From NCBI GenBank assembly GCA_009779515.1, contig WREE01000121.1, positions 1 through 6,242 on the forward strand: a DNA stretch of 6,242 bases, in the 5' to 3' direction. Below, piece by piece: positions 1 through 6,159 of this stretch. The first letter of the stretch is position 1, and every line of letters starts with the position of its first letter. The position numbers and the translations under genes were made by a program. The DNA is from Symbiobacteriaceae bacterium (GTDB lineage: Bacteria; Bacillota; JAAYKD01; WRDA01). Under the pieces are notes generated by a model that was not told the DNA's origin, made no database searches, and worked only from the letters and a program-made list of their open reading frames with translations.

Positions 1-1347
1 GGTTATCTGCCACAAGCCTTCTTCCAACTGTTTTGGGGTGACGGAGTTGATTTCTACTTCCGGGAGACAGGCAGCCTGGCGCAGTGCCCAGATAGCATTT
101 TTATGGCACTCTCCAGGGAGTAGGAAGTGGGGAGGGTTCTGCTGCCCATACTTCGGGTTCCAGCCGCCAATTTCTACTTCGCCCAGTTGCGGGTGGTTGA
201 ATGGTGTCCAAGGGAAGAAGCCTTTGCCAGCAAGAGCCCGGTCGTTCCACATTAAGAGTTTAACCTGCAGATCCTCCCGCTTTTCGGCATCGTTAGCGCC
301 GCTGGCTTCGGCACGGCTGATGCCGGCTTGACCATTTCTGTCCCATAACTCCGTGGTGTAGCCAATAACGCCGTGGTGTTCATACATCCACTCCGGCAAG
401 CAAGCCCGGTTGGAGGATTTGACATCGATATAGCCAGTGACTTTGGTGCCTTCCCGGGCGATTTCCCGCATGGCGCGTAGGTCTCCCTGGTCGATTTTGT
501 CGTCACCGTATTGATAGGGGTTGCGGTAGAAGAAGCCGCCTGAGGTATGGAAGGAGTTAACCAAGCCGATATTGGGGCGCTTGGTGATAAATTCGACGAT
601 GGCACGGACTTCCGGCTCGGAAGTAGGGTAGTCGCTACCGGTACCCAAGGAAGGATCCCAGTTGGAGGGGAAGTTGCGGTTCATATCGATGCCGAAGGGG
701 GAGCGGACAATGGGGAAAGGCTCACCCTGGAACTCTTGGATTAACCCTTCGGGCATGAGGCGGTAGTAAGGTCCGCCGTAGTCGGCAGCCTGACGGGGGA
801 TCATCACTCGCGAATCTTTATGGCTGATTTTCCACTCGCCTTTTTTATCGTCTCTTACACGCATTTGCAGGATAAAGCCGTTGCCGTCGATATCCTGGGA
901 ATGCAGTCCAGGCCAATCGGCAATATCTGGCTCAGGCCAGGGGCGGACTGTGGAGCGCAGTTGGGTGGGGGTGGTGAGATAAAGCTCAGCACCGTCCGGA
1001 TTGACTCGGGGGACTACATAGAAGGTACGGGTATCCAGGAGGCGAGTAACCAGCTCATCTTCGCCATATTTGGAGAGGAGGTGATCCACCAGGCAAAGGA
1101 CGGTTTGAGCAGCGGTGACCTCACCGGCATGGATGTTGCCTTCGATGTAAATGGCTGGTTTTTCGTGATGACAACCGGTAGCGAAGTTGGTAAGTGTAAG
1201 CGCCCAGATATCGCGCCCCTGGTAGCTTTTGCCGATCGCTTCCAGGGTAGCCAGCTCCGGGTGAGCTGCGGAGACATCCTTGACATAAGCGGTGATTTCA
1301 GCATAGGTGTAGTATTGGTCGAAGACAATAGGGATTTTCCGTGGCAC
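1..1347 (-). CDS. M14 family zinc carboxypeptidase (3' end beyond the left edge)
   Basis: Metallocarboxypeptidase of the M14 (carboxypeptidase A-like) family, which removes C-terminal residues from peptides. 449 codons are visible without a stop, and the gene continues past the left edge. Zinc ligands are visible as HAGE (His73, Glu76) and the histidine of NSFHTS (His267). The substrate-binding Asn-Arg pair is DMNRNFP (Asn223, Arg224), and the general-base glutamate is in YTTELW (Glu333). An NPDG motif lies at 116-119. About 100 residues separate it from DMNRN, far more than in bovine carboxypeptidase A, and this stretch includes DIDGNGF and a Trp/Arg-rich segment. I remember a similar arrangement in one bacterial M14 subgroup but could not check it. 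Start: GTG at 1347, with GGAGGTG at 1360-1354. No signal peptide is visible (the N-terminus is MPRKIPIVFDQYY), so a cytoplasmic location is likely. The end of the visible protein may begin a C-terminal beta-rich domain. It is divergent from the M28 peptidase. Confidence 0.93.
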   Translation of the reverse strand, partial: MPRKIPIVFDQYYTYAEITAYVKDVSAAHPELATLEAIGKSYQGRDIWALTLTNFATGCHHEKPAIYIEGNIHAGEVTAAQTVLCLVDHLLSKYGEDELVTRLLDTRTFYVVPRVNPDGAELYLTTPTQLRSTVRPWPEPDIADWPGLHSQDIDGNGFILQMRVRDDKKGEWKISHKDSRVMIPRQAADYGGPYYRLMPEGLIQEFQGEPFPIVRSPFGIDMNRNFPSNWDPSLGTGSDYPTSEPEVRAIVEFITKRPNIGLVNSFHTSGGFFYRNPYQYGDDKIDQGDLRAMREIAREGTKVTGYIDVKSSNRACLPEWMYEHHGVIGYTTELWDRNGQAGISRAEASGANDAEKREDLQVKLLMWNDRALAGKGFFPWTPFNHPQLGEVEIGGWNPKYGQQNPPHFLLPGECHKNAIWALRQAACLPEVEINSVTPKQLEEGLWQIT

Positions 1348-1353
1348 AAAAAA

Positions 1354-1360
1354 CACCTCC
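1354..1360 (-). promoter_or_regulatory. Ribosome binding site that sets the GTG start of the M14 gene
   Basis: On the minus strand this reads GGAGGTG, followed by six T residues and then GTG at 1347-1345. The spacing suits GTG. A TTG in another frame at 1349 is not used, because its frame gives a protein without M14 motifs. No ATG is available nearby in the M14 frame. Confidence 0.8.
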
Positions 1361-1387
1361 AGAGTTGTATATTCGTAGGTTCAGTTT

Positions 1388-1506
1388 ACCTCTACTTCGC
1401 TTTAACCGTCTCCGACTCCTTTGCTCCCTAAAAAAAGGATTTGTGGCGGAAGACAAAGTTTTTAGCCTCTCCCCTTAAGAGTGCGTTCTGCGGCGAAGTA
1501 AGAGGT
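1388..1506. repeat. Nested imperfect inverted repeats in the divergent intergenic region
   Basis: The outer arms are ACCTCTACTTCGC (1388-1400) and GCGAAGTAAGAGGT (1493-1506). They are fully complementary over 13 pairs apart from one unpaired A in the right arm, and are 92 bases apart. Inside lies a second pair, GTCTCCG (1408-1414) with CGGAAGAC (1447-1454), seven pairs with one bulged A. Inside that is a third, TCCTTT (1417-1422) with AAAGGA (1434-1439). The three stems nest in order, so a transcript from either strand could fold into one long interrupted hairpin with a side arm (CTCT/AGAG near 1467-1481). It could be a structured leader, a small RNA, paired operator sites for a regulator of both genes, or the remnant of a short mobile element. 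I see no clear target-site duplication, and no T-run follows either arm, so it does not look like a terminator. Confidence 0.5.
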
Positions 1507-1606
1507 GTTCTTGCATGAGATTATTTAGGTAGGAAACCAAGAACAGGAAAGCGGTTTTTCTGCAGTCTGAAGGATTTATGACCTGTAAAGAGAATAATAA
1601 CAGAAA

Positions 1607-1613
1607 AAGGAGG
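1607..1613 (+). promoter_or_regulatory. Ribosome binding site that sets the ATG start of the M28 gene
   Basis: AAGGAGG lies seven bases before the ATG at 1621. An in-frame TTG at 1615 is only one base from this site and cannot be the start, so the protein begins MAKLQD. Confidence 0.85.
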
Positions 1614-1620
1614 GTTGGGG

Positions 1621-3042
1621 ATGGCTAAACTACAGGATAGCTCTTTCTATACCGAGCTAGACCCCTTAATTCTTAACAAGTTGTATGCTTCCTCCCAGGG
1701 CGGTGCCTTTAATGAGGAGCTTTGCCTCCTGCACGGCGCACGCTTTGGCGGCTCGCCGGAGGAGCAAAATGCTGCTGTATACCTTAAAGACAAGCTTTTA
1801 GAGTATGGTTTAGATGCCGCCTGGACCGAAGGCTTTACCGCTCCTTACTGGATGCGTAAAAACACTTCTCTAAAAGTGGAAGAGCCTCAACAGCTGGAAA
1901 TTGAGTGTATTGCACTTCCGAACTGCCCCCCAGGTACGGTAACCGGACCTTTGGTATATCTGGGAGATGGCGATCCCCAAACATATGCCGATAATGCCGC
2001 TAAGCTCCAAGGTGCTATCGTCATGGTGAGTACCGCTAACCCCGCCTTTTATCATCGGGGGATGCACCGGGGTGAGAAGCTAGGTCGCGCCTTACAGGGA
2101 GGAGCTGCCGGCTTTATCTGGATGCGTGGCGAAGGGGGCGGCTTGCCGGAAACCGGTTCCGCTCGCTTTGGTAGGCTATGTGAAGTTCCAGTTATCTCGG
2201 TCTCTCTGGAAAATGGTATGACCCTGCAACGGCTGGCTCGAGGTGGAAAAACAGTTACTCTTACCATTACCTCGGACAACGATGCCATTACCACCACCAG
2301 CTACAATGTGATAGGTGAAATTAAGGGCAGCCAACTTCCCGAAGAAATCATTGTGGTAGGCGGTCACTACGACGGTCACGACATCAGCCAAGGAGCGGTA
2401 GATAACGGCTCCGGCATTGCCGTCATTTGGGAAGCGGCGAAAGCTATGGCTCAGTTTAAAGGTAAGCTTACCAGGACTATCCGCTTTATCGGCTTCGCTC
2501 AGGAAGAGATGGGCTTGCTGGGTTCCGATGCCTATGTTAAAGCCCACGCCGGGGAAAATATTGTTTTCATGCTCAATCTGGATGGTGCCGGGGGAGGCTT
2601 TTTTGGTCGGATGGCGCTTCAGGGGTGGTCGCAAGATCTGGTATGGCTACGGCAACTCTTTGCCTCCATGGGTGAAGGGCATGTTCGTTTGGGAGATTCG
2701 ATCAGTATCTACAGCGATATGTATCCCTTTGCAGCCGCTGGTATTCCGGCGGGATCATATTCCTCCAGTAACCCCAGTGGTTCCTCAGGGGCTCCCCGGG
2801 GGTATGGGCATACCTACTGGGATACTATTGACAAAATCAACAGCCGGGCGATTATGTTAGATGCCATTATGGTTTCCCGCTTTCTCCTGCGTATGGCTAC
2901 GGTAGATGAAATTCCTCTTAAGCGTAAAGAACCCCAAGAGACCACCGCTAAGCTAGAGGAGCGCGGTCTGCTGGAAGTTATGGCTTACGAACAACGTCCC
3001 TTACCCCACGAAGATTGGCCTAACGGTTCCAAGTCTAAGTAA
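1621..3042 (+). CDS. M28 family zinc aminopeptidase with an inserted PA domain
   Basis: 473-residue metallopeptidase of the M28 (aminopeptidase S/Y-like) family, expected to release N-terminal residues from peptides using two zinc ions. All five expected zinc ligands are visible: His249 (VVGGHYDGH), Asp261 (AVDNGSG), Glu296, Asp321 (LNLDGAG) and His397 (YGHTYWD). The catalytic base is Glu295 of the QEEMGLLGS motif. A protease-associated (PA) domain occupies roughly residues 100-215, between the N-terminal part and the catalytic core; it may shape access to the active site. The N-terminus (MAKLQDSSFYTELD) has no signal peptide or membrane segment, so the enzyme is probably cytoplasmic, whereas many PA-containing M28 enzymes are secreted. 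It is the first gene of the rightward operon; the next gene starts 31 bases after its stop with no terminator between. The exact substrate cannot be read from the sequence. Confidence 0.93.
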   Translation: MAKLQDSSFYTELDPLILNKLYASSQGGAFNEELCLLHGARFGGSPEEQNAAVYLKDKLLEYGLDAAWTEGFTAPYWMRKNTSLKVEEPQQLEIECIALPNCPPGTVTGPLVYLGDGDPQTYADNAAKLQGAIVMVSTANPAFYHRGMHRGEKLGRALQGGAAGFIWMRGEGGGLPETGSARFGRLCEVPVISVSLENGMTLQRLARGGKTVTLTITSDNDAITTTSYNVIGEIKGSQLPEEIIVVGGHYDGHDISQGAVDNGSGIAVIWEAAKAMAQFKGKLTRTIRFIGFAQEEMGLLGSDAYVKAHAGENIVFMLNLDGAGGGFFGRMALQGWSQDLVWLRQLFASMGEGHVRLGDSISIYSDMYPFAAAGIPAGSYSSSNPSGSSGAPRGYGHTYWDTIDKINSRAIMLDAIMVSRFLLRMATVDEIPLKRKEPQETTAKLEERGLLEVMAYEQRPLPHEDWPNGSKSK

Positions 3043-3061
3043 TCCCCTAAACTATTAAAAC

Positions 3062-3067
3062 GAGGTG
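3062..3067 (+). promoter_or_regulatory. Ribosome binding site choosing ATG 3074 over GTG 3065
   Basis: GAGGTG ends six bases before the ATG at 3074. An in-frame GTG at 3065 is itself part of this Shine-Dalgarno sequence, so it is not a plausible start. This fixes the small protein at 65 residues. Confidence 0.75.
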
Positions 3068-3073
3068 ATTTCC

Positions 3074-3271
3074 ATGTTGCGTATCGAAAAGCAAAAGATT
3101 GAAGACAAAGAGGTAACCACCATCGGCATCGATGTCACCAAACCCCGCTTGGCTGGGAACACCCTGGTGGGAGCGGCAGTAGGCTTTTTCCTGCGGGGTA
3201 TTCCCGGGGTTATTGTCGGCGCTCTCATTGGCGAAGTCGCCACAGCTCTTTCAGGAGAGAATAAAGAGTAG
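3074..3271 (+). CDS. Small glycine-zipper membrane protein, 65 aa, unknown function
   Basis: I do not recognise a named family. The first half (residues 1-25) is hydrophilic and rich in Lys and Glu. The second half is a hydrophobic stretch, about 26-59, with regularly spaced glycines: G33xxxG37, then G45xxxG49xxxG53, with a central Arg41-Gly42-Ile-Pro44 kink. This is a glycine-zipper pattern, typical of helices that pack tightly in a membrane, and could form one or two short membrane helices. It lies 31 bases after the M28 gene and 26 bases before pspA, so it is surely co-transcribed with both. Known PspA systems use small membrane proteins to bring PspA to the bilayer (PspB/PspC, LiaI). A similar anchoring role is possible here by position only, since I see no sequence match to those proteins. 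The coding call is supported by the well-placed binding site and the ordered residue pattern. Confidence 0.78.
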   Translation: MLRIEKQKIEDKEVTTIGIDVTKPRLAGNTLVGAAVGFFLRGIPGVIVGALIGEVATALSGENKE

Positions 3272-3297
3272 GTTTTCGAAGTAAAGGAGGAACGGAG

Positions 3298-4071
3298 ATG
3301 GGGTTGTTTGCCCGCATCTGGACAACGATTAAAGGCTGGTTCGGTATTAAGGTCAGCGAATTTGAAGACCCTAATGCTCTTTTGGAAGCAGCACAGAACG
3401 AGCTACGTGAGAAGCTGAAACAGGTGCGCCAACAAGCGATCTCCGTTGTTCAGCAAAAAAACCAAATTGAAATGATGTTGCAAGAGGAGAAAGCCAAACA
3501 AAACGACCTGAATGCCCAAATCCGGCAGGCTTTGCGTATGGGACGTGACGATTTAGCAGAGCAGTTGATGAAGCAACTTATCGGAGTAGAAAGCACGGTT
3601 AACTCCCTGCAAGTCCAGTTCGATCAGGCGCTTATCGCCTCAGAGACGGTCAAGCAACAGGTTAAGCTCTTTGAAGAGCAGGTGCAGGCTAAATACCGGG
3701 AAAAGATTCAACTGCAAACCCAGTGGAAGCAGGCGCAAATTACCGAACGCTTAAACGCCGCTCTTTCTGGCATTTCTCTGGAGACTTCCAATGAAGCCTG
3801 GGAACGGGCTCGGGAAAAAATTCAGGAAAAGCAAGCCCGGGCAGGCGCTATTGCCGAAATGGGAGGGGTATCCGCCAGCTTGGAGATGCAGCGACTGAAT
3901 ACGGAGTTGTCTAATGCTGCAGCTAAGGATAGGGTGCTGGAGCTCAAACGGGAAATAGAGAGTGGAGTGGTGCGTCCCACGGAAGCAGTTGCCGTAGCAG
4001 TTACCGAAAGTCAGCAGCAGGTGCAAGAGCGTTTGGAGAAGATCAAACAGGAAATGGGCGAGAAGGTATGA
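3298..4071 (+). CDS. pspA: PspA/IM30 family membrane-stress protein
   Basis: 257-residue protein of the PspA/IM30 (Vipp1, LiaH) family, peripheral membrane proteins of the ESCRT-III superfamily that form large assemblies and help keep the membrane sealed under stress. Visible hallmarks are an amphipathic N-terminal helix (MGLFARIWTTIKGWFG), the family EDP motif at residues 23-25 followed by NALLEAA, and then almost uninterrupted charged and Gln-rich helix from about residue 27 to 190, as expected for the long coiled-coil hairpin. It is slightly longer than typical bacterial PspA (about 220-230 residues), with an Ala/Val-Thr segment near 225-235 and a final short helix. Start ATG at 3298, with AAAGGAGG at 3283-3290. 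The stop overlaps the start of the next gene (ATGA at 4068-4071), which suggests coupled translation. No pspF, sigma-54 site or LiaRS-type regulator is visible, so its regulation is unknown. Confidence 0.92.
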   Translation: MGLFARIWTTIKGWFGIKVSEFEDPNALLEAAQNELREKLKQVRQQAISVVQQKNQIEMMLQEEKAKQNDLNAQIRQALRMGRDDLAEQLMKQLIGVESTVNSLQVQFDQALIASETVKQQVKLFEEQVQAKYREKIQLQTQWKQAQITERLNAALSGISLETSNEAWERAREKIQEKQARAGAIAEMGGVSASLEMQRLNTELSNAAAKDRVLELKREIESGVVRPTEAVAVAVTESQQQVQERLEKIKQEMGEKV

Positions 4072-4937
4072 CCGATAAGCCCTCTGTAGGGTTTTGGTTC
4101 AAGACACTTTTAACGCAACCCAGGGTACTTATGACCCTGGTTGCGTCTTTTCCTCTGAGCTCTATGTTGGTCAATTTTCTCTACTGGCCTCTTAACCTTG
4201 TTCGCTTCTTCCGGTTTGTTAACCAAGATGCTCTTGCTTTGATGATGGCTGTAGTCCTCACCGCCATGGTAGCCATGGTGGAGGCCCGGAGCGAAAGATT
4301 CCAAAATAAGCTAGTCAGCGGTTGGCGTACTACCCAGGTGGACTTAGCCAGGGCGAAGTTGAGAGCTCAGGAACGCAGCCTTCTTTCCTCCCGGGGTCGT
4401 CCCACTTTTCAAAGAGACCGATTACGGCGGATGCAAGCTACCCAAAAGGATTTCTTCGACGAAATGAAGCGAAGTGACGCCAGCCGCACTCCGGTGCAGC
4501 AGGAGATTGTCGACCAAGCCATGCGGGCTTTTTCCCGCTACTACGAGCTGCTACAGAAAGAGCAGCGGGTGGCAGGGCTTTTGGAAAGCACCAACCGTCA
4601 CGAAATTGAGCGAGATATAACCCGCTTGGAAAAGCAGGCCGATGCCTCCAGCAGTGAAGCTCGTTCCCAGTATTTGCGCGCAGCGGAATTTCGTAAGCAA
4701 GAGCTGCGCTCCCTGGAACGCGCCGAGCAGCTCTCCGCTCTCTTAAACGCCCATATGGATGCTTTGGAAAGTGCCCTGGCCTCCATGCGTACTCGTATTA
4801 TCAACAGCGAGGTATGGGATGTACGGGGAGGGAACGCTTATACCGATCTCACCCAAGAGCTACTGGCTTTGGAAAAAGCTTTCGCCGAAGTCGCCGAGCT
4901 GGAAAAGGATTCCGTCTTCATTTACGAAAAAGTATGA
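4068..4937 (+). CDS. Two-segment membrane protein with long helical cytoplasmic tail, unknown family
   Basis: 289 residues that I do not assign to a named family. Residues 20-45 and 55-71 are hydrophobic and read as two membrane segments joined by a short Arg-containing loop (R46, R49). From about 72 to 289 the chain is highly charged and almost free of Gly and Pro (apart from short breaks near 108-111 and 139-142), so it probably forms long helices or coiled coil. A Gly-Gly turn near residue 262 precedes a final Leu/Glu-rich helix ending in FIYEKV. With both membrane segments near the N-terminus, the tail most likely lies in the cytoplasm. The start overlaps the pspA stop by ATGA, and its own stop overlaps thiN in the same way, so PspA and this protein are probably made together. 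By position it is a candidate membrane partner or receptor for PspA; this is inference. A strong hairpin lies in codons 16-27. Confidence 0.87.
   Translation: MTDKPSVGFWFKTLLTQPRVLMTLVASFPLSSMLVNFLYWPLNLVRFFRFVNQDALALMMAVVLTAMVAMVEARSERFQNKLVSGWRTTQVDLARAKLRAQERSLLSSRGRPTFQRDRLRRMQATQKDFFDEMKRSDASRTPVQQEIVDQAMRAFSRYYELLQKEQRVAGLLESTNRHEIERDITRLEKQADASSSEARSQYLRAAEFRKQELRSLERAEQLSALLNAHMDALESALASMRTRIINSEVWDVRGGNAYTDLTQELLALEKAFAEVAELEKDSVFIYEKV
4113..4146 (+). repeat. Strong hairpin with downstream T-run inside the 5' coding region of the 289-aa gene
   Basis: ACGCAACC (4113-4120) and AGGGT (4122-4126) pair with ACCCT (4134-4138) and GGTTGCGT (4139-4146), giving 13 pairs with one bulged C (4121) and a 7-base loop. 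TCTTTTCC lies at 4146-4153 immediately after. The shape is that of an intrinsic terminator or attenuator with a short, interrupted T-run. It sits 45 bases after the start codon of the 289-aa gene and just past pspA, so it could lower expression of downstream genes relative to pspA, or stabilise the 3' end of a pspA transcript. Active translation through codons 16-27 would disrupt it. The residues encoded (TQPRVLMTLVAS) are ordinary membrane-segment sequence, so it could also be chance. Confidence 0.5.
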
Positions 4938-5575
4938 TCGCTCGTATCTTTCTGGCAGGGGAATTCCCTCCTTTGTGGGCTGTCGATGCTCCCCGGGAAG
5001 GAGATTACCTAATTGCTGCCGATGCCGGCTACCAGCATCTTATGAGGCTAGGGCTCACCCCTCACCTGTTGGTAGGCGATTTCGATTCCCTGTCCTCGGC
5101 TTGGTTAGAGCAAGCCCGAGTTGCTGGGGTTACCGTTAATTGCTGGCCAGAGGCCAAGGACTTTTCCGATGGGGAGCTGGCGGTGCAGGCTGCTTTGGCT
5201 GCCGGCTGCCGGGAAGCCCATTTTTATGGGGCTTTAGGGGGGAACCGCTTCGACCATCTCCTGGGTAATATCGGTTTACTGGTGCTGGCTAAGAAGCAGG
5301 GGTTAGTGGTTTATTTTTACCACGGTAATTTGTGGGGTACAGTTATCACTAAGGAAAGCATAACCATTCAAGGTAAGATAAACGATATAGTATCTCTGCT
5401 GCCTCTTACCTCCAAAGTGCAGCAAGTTACCGCTGGCGGGTTACGTTACCCTTTGCAACAGGAGACCCTTTATGCTGCTTCGAGCCGCTCCTTAGCCAAT
5501 CGTTTGGCAGCTTCTCCAGCTACCATCGCAGTGGAACGCGGCTTACTTTTAGTTATGCATTATCGCGAGTTATAG
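4934..5575 (+). CDS. thiN: Thiamine pyrophosphokinase
   Basis: 213-residue thiamine pyrophosphokinase, which transfers pyrophosphate from ATP to thiamine to make the cofactor thiamine diphosphate in the cytoplasm. Family motifs appear in the expected order: AADAGYQHL (residues 28-36), LTPHLLVGDFDS (41-52, the acidic metal/ATP site), KDFSDGELA (75-83, usual form KDxTDxExA) and GALGGNRFDHLLGN (99-112). A C-terminal beta-rich thiamine-binding part follows, with LLPLT, GGLRYPL and a short SLANR motif. The length matches bacterial members. The start ATG at 4934 overlaps the preceding stop (ATGA). A longer reading from ATG 4814 would add 40 residues with no family similarity that overlap the previous gene in another frame, so I reject it. 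In many Firmicutes this gene sits beside rsgA and rpe; here it sits between a PspA module and chromate-type transporters. The Asp-Ala-Gly in the first motif replaces the commoner Asp-Gly-Gly and should not inactivate the enzyme. Confidence 0.92.
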   Translation: MIARIFLAGEFPPLWAVDAPREGDYLIAADAGYQHLMRLGLTPHLLVGDFDSLSSAWLEQARVAGVTVNCWPEAKDFSDGELAVQAALAAGCREAHFYGALGGNRFDHLLGNIGLLVLAKKQGLVVYFYHGNLWGTVITKESITIQGKINDIVSLLPLTSKVQQVTAGGLRYPLQQETLYAASSRSLANRLAASPATIAVERGLLLVMHYREL

Positions 5576-5583
5576 GAGGAGTT

Positions 5584-6156
5584 ATGGGAGCCAACAGTAA
5601 ATGGCGTATACTTCGGGATCTTCTCATTTCCACCTGCAAAATTGGTGCTGTAGCCTTCGGGGGTGGGTATGGGATGCTACCCTTAATGGAAGAAGAGTTT
5701 GTCGTCTTAAGGGGATGGGTAGATAGCAAAGATATCCTAGATATATTTGCCATTGCCCAATCGGTGCCGGGAGTTATAGCCTTAAACACCAGCACCTTCA
5801 TCGGCTATCGCATGGCCGGAGTGGCAGGGGCTGTTCTGGCAGCAGTGGGTGTTTCGGCGCCACAGTTTCTTATTATTTATGCCTTATCTAGCTTATATAT
5901 GCAGTTTTCCACTAACCCTATTGTCAATGCGGCCTTTCTCGGGATCTCCGCCTGTGTGGTAGCTTTAGTATTTTGTGCTGCCTTAAAGCTGGGAGAGTCG
6001 GCTGTTAAAGATCCTTTCGCTATGGCGATAGCAGTTGCTGGTTTTACCGCTATTGTCTTTTTAAAGTTAAACGCTGTTTGGTGTATTCTCTCGGCTGCTA
6101 TCATTGGCTGGGTTTACACTATGGTTAAGGCGCAAAAAAGAGTGCAGGGAGGGTAA
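5584..6156 (+). CDS. Short-chain chromate transporter (CHR family), first of a pair
   Basis: 190-residue membrane protein with one CHR domain, the half-size form of the ChrA chromate/anion transporter. Signature stretches are visible: GAVAFGGGYGMLPLMEEEF at residues 21-39 followed by RGWV, then AQSVPGVIALNTSTFIGYR at 58-76 followed by AGVAGA. Hydrophobic segments suggest about five to six membrane passages, and the C-terminus is basic (KAQKRVQGG). Short CHR proteins are usually encoded as adjacent pairs that act together, as with YwrA/YwrB of Bacillus subtilis, and a second one follows here three bases after the stop. AGGAGG at 5574-5579 overlaps the thiN stop and sits close to the ATG at 5584. 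The family exports chromate in resistant strains, but many members have unproven substrates, so chromate resistance should not be assumed. Confidence 0.93.
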   Translation: MGANSKWRILRDLLISTCKIGAVAFGGGYGMLPLMEEEFVVLRGWVDSKDILDIFAIAQSVPGVIALNTSTFIGYRMAGVAGAVLAAVGVSAPQFLIIYALSSLYMQFSTNPIVNAAFLGISACVVALVFCAALKLGESAVKDPFAMAIAVAGFTAIVFLKLNAVWCILSAAIIGWVYTMVKAQKRVQGG

Positions 6157-6159
6157 CAG

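Larger units (their letters stand above)
1348..1620. other. Divergent intergenic region between the two peptidase genes
   Basis: These 273 bases must carry the promoters and leaders of both the leftward M14 gene and the rightward operon. Apart from the two ribosome binding sites and the nested inverted repeats at 1388-1506, I see no small ORF with a convincing binding site. I also see no T-box or TPP riboswitch core and no intrinsic terminator. No pair of -35/-10 hexamers with good spacing stands out on either strand. Confidence 0.6.

Noticed and set aside
1366..1371. TATACA on the minus strand as a -10 box for the M14 gene
   Set aside because: Transcription would start at or inside the ribosome binding site at 1354-1360, and the -35 position has no matching hexamer.
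820..1431. 203-codon open frame on the plus strand
   Set aside because: It lies mostly antisense to the M14 gene, whose zinc-site motifs are clear. Its own product has no recognisable pattern, and it has no good ribosome binding site.
1511..1516. TTGCAT as a -35 box, or as part of a sigma-54 site, for the rightward operon
   Set aside because: No -10 hexamer sits 16-18 bases downstream, and the GG/GC spacing required for sigma-54 is wrong.
1555..1608. TTTTTCTG and CAGAAAAA as a stem hiding the M28 ribosome binding site
   Set aside because: It has eight mostly A-T pairs with a 38-base loop and barely reaches the AAGGAGG, so it is too weak to claim.
1615..1620. Upstream TTG start for the M28 gene
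   Set aside because: It is only one base after the Shine-Dalgarno sequence, whereas ATG 1621 has ideal spacing.
2176..2634. 152-codon open frame on the minus strand
   Set aside because: It is antisense to the catalytic core of the M28 gene; the plus-strand frame has all five zinc ligands.
3985..4006. Near-identical direct repeat (GCAGTTGCCG / GCAGTTACCG) in pspA
   Set aside because: Two short copies that simply encode an Ala-Val rich segment; not enough to call a repeat element.
4131..4133. Internal ATG in the hairpin loop, preceded by AGGG, as an alternative start for the 289-aa gene
   Set aside because: It would cut into the first membrane segment, and the AGGG is buried in the stem. The ATGA-coupled start is more natural.
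4814..4933. 40-residue N-terminal extension of thiamine pyrophosphokinase
   Set aside because: It overlaps the end of the preceding gene in another frame, has no family similarity, and makes the protein too long. ATG 4934 fits the ATGA coupling.
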